From Persicobacter psychrovividus (GTDB lineage Bacteria > Bacteroidota > Bacteroidia > Cytophagales > Cyclobacteriaceae), in assembly GCF_036492425.1 (NCBI RefSeq), contig NZ_AP025293.1:62001-126000 (forward strand): DNA of 64,000 bases, in the 5' to 3' direction. The notes below the pieces were generated by a model. The model searched no databases and had not been told where the DNA came from. It saw nothing but the letters and a program-made list of their open reading frames with translations. The position numbers were made by a program, and so were the translations under genes. The stretch's first letter is position 1, and each line of letters opens with the position of its first letter. Positions 63,114 through 64,000 of the stretch are shown one piece after another.

Positions 63114-63728
63114 ATGTATTTAACCTACAAAGAAAGACAGGAACTAAGCAGGTGTTACCATGGAGGCATGAGTAATAAGGACATCGCCTTGCGTATGGGG
63201 CGTCATCCTTCTACGATCAGTAGGGAGCTGAGTAGGAATAAATTTTTTGGGACTTATGATCCATACTATGCCCACCGTAAATACATGTGTCGGAAGATTT
63301 TTGTAGGAAGAAAGAGCGCTATTTTCTGTAATAAAATTCGGCTGCGAACTTTTCACATGGACAAATTCGTGAGGCGGATAACCCAATGGTTATCGGATTA
63401 TTTTGACAATTATTTGCGTTATCGAAGGCGTCCTTCCCGCATTACGAACTATAACCTGTGCTTTCGATACATGCGCCGTACCATGAAATTCAAAGGGCCA
63501 TTGTGGTATGGCTTCATGGCCAAATGGATTTTGAATCTTTGGGATAAGGAAACCGCCATCATGCAATCATTCAAGGAATCTGCCGAGGAACTTGAAGAGC
63601 ACTATCAAGGAGTGGAGCGGGACCTCAATGAGATCGAGCAAAGAATCAAAAAGCTCCACCAAGAAATCGATGAGCTGTTGGACGATCAGCGAAAGATTGT
63701 CGCCCCCGCCGAGCGACAGGTGGCTTAG
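63114..63728 (+). CDS. IS30-type helix-turn-helix protein without transposase domain
   Basis: A 204-residue protein. Residues 1-45 are an IS30/HTH_38-type DNA-binding domain (LTYKERQELSRCYHGGMSNKDIALRMGRHPSTISRELSRN). What follows is not the DDE core of IS30: residues 60-145 are very basic and aromatic, and residues about 150-200 form a coiled coil (ESAEELEEHYQGVERDLNEI, RIKKLHQEIDELL). It may be a domesticated transposase N-terminus or a regulator. No inverted ends are seen. Confidence 0.7.
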   Translation: MYLTYKERQELSRCYHGGMSNKDIALRMGRHPSTISRELSRNKFFGTYDPYYAHRKYMCRKIFVGRKSAIFCNKIRLRTFHMDKFVRRITQWLSDYFDNYLRYRRRPSRITNYNLCFRYMRRTMKFKGPLWYGFMAKWILNLWDKETAIMQSFKESAEELEEHYQGVERDLNEIEQRIKKLHQEIDELLDDQRKIVAPAERQVA

Positions 63729-63877
63729 TGTGTCCAAGCTACAAAGAAATCCATCACCTAAGCCGTTCGAAGTATCATCTTCTCTCCAAAAATACTTTCA
63801 GAAAAAAATTGCAATTACTGTTCCTTTCGAACGGTATTTTTTTTGCCTATTTCTTACGTGGATCTGTGGGCTTTCAC

Positions 63878-64000
63878 TCAGAAATTTTTTGCGAAGGCTT
63901 TTGAAGATGAATTGCGATTGCTCACGTGCAGCAGGTCGCTGGCAAAATTTTCTTGTGACTGGTCAGGATTTTTTTCCAGCTGATGAAGGCGTAATCCATT
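63878..64000 (-). CDS. C-terminal fragment of a gene running off the right edge
   Basis: On the minus strand the last 40 codons read NGLRLHQLEKNPDQSQENFA through SSSKAFAKNF and stop at 63878. Codon choice looks like coding sequence, but only the tail is visible and no family can be named. A facing CCGTTCGAA/TTCGAACGG pair lies between it and the HTH gene. Confidence 0.35.
   Translation of the reverse strand, partial: NGLRLHQLEKNPDQSQENFASDLLHVSNRNSSSKAFAKNF

Noticed and set aside
63114-63728. Full IS30 insertion sequence
   Set aside because: Only the HTH head is IS30-like; the DDE core and inverted ends are missing.
1-64000. CRISPR array, tRNA or rRNA genes
   Set aside because: No regularly spaced direct repeats, T-loop-like words in a cloverleaf context, or rRNA sequence were seen on reading.

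Overview
The window looks like chromosomal DNA of a marine or gliding Bacteroidota (Cytophagales type, possibly Flammeovirga/Persicobacter-like; the genus is a guess). The evidence is a SusC/SusD pair, lipoproteins with short Cys lipoboxes, moderate GC, a TTTG/TAnnTTTG promoter, CrtY-type carotenoid cyclisation and a small class I ribonucleotide reductase. I see no rRNA, tRNA or CRISPR array.

Region 1 (1-17.6 kb) is a polysaccharide-utilisation-type locus that reads as a high-mannose N-glycan degradation system. It holds three GH92 alpha-mannosidase lipoproteins, a SusC/SusD transporter pair, a PNGase F-like amidase that would cut glycan from protein, a transglutaminase-fold lipoprotein, a CutC-family protein, and the start of a LamG-like secreted protein. 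The third GH92 has Gln where the first two carry the general-acid Glu, a change known from mannosyl-phosphate-acting members.

Region 2 (17.7-24.5 kb) is a light and stress block: two overlapping photolyase/cryptochrome-type genes, a divergent BLUF photoreceptor, a lone receiver protein and a DEAD-box helicase. Region 3 (24.6-33.2 kb) has a DUF202 membrane protein, the SbcCD nuclease, small lipoproteins, a DUF6794-like gene next to a long foldable palindrome (cassette-like), and a MarR/OhrR regulator beside a glutathione peroxidase. Region 4 (33.6-39.7 kb) holds nrdB-nrdA followed by a complete IS1634-type insertion. The IS has 15-bp inverted ends (36458-38108) and is flanked by a 406-bp target duplication containing the nrdA 3' end and terminator, so nrdA stays intact. 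A lycopene cyclase follows.

Region 5 (40.7-52 kb) has a ClC channel, the uncharacterised conserved NifU-like/GGGtGRT pair behind a clear Bacteroidota promoter, a PAS histidine kinase, a RimB-RimK fusion and a TonB-dependent receptor. Region 6 (52.5-59.9 kb) has a DJ-1/PfpI protein, a LysR regulator and the histidine-utilisation genes hutH-hutI-hutU, whose spacers are packed with REP-like palindromes. Region 7 (59.9-64 kb) is an AT-rich accessory stretch. It contains a two-gene operon best read as a Kiwa (KwaA-KwaB) anti-phage system, MITE-like repeats, a coiled-coil protein and an IS30-type HTH protein without a transposase domain.
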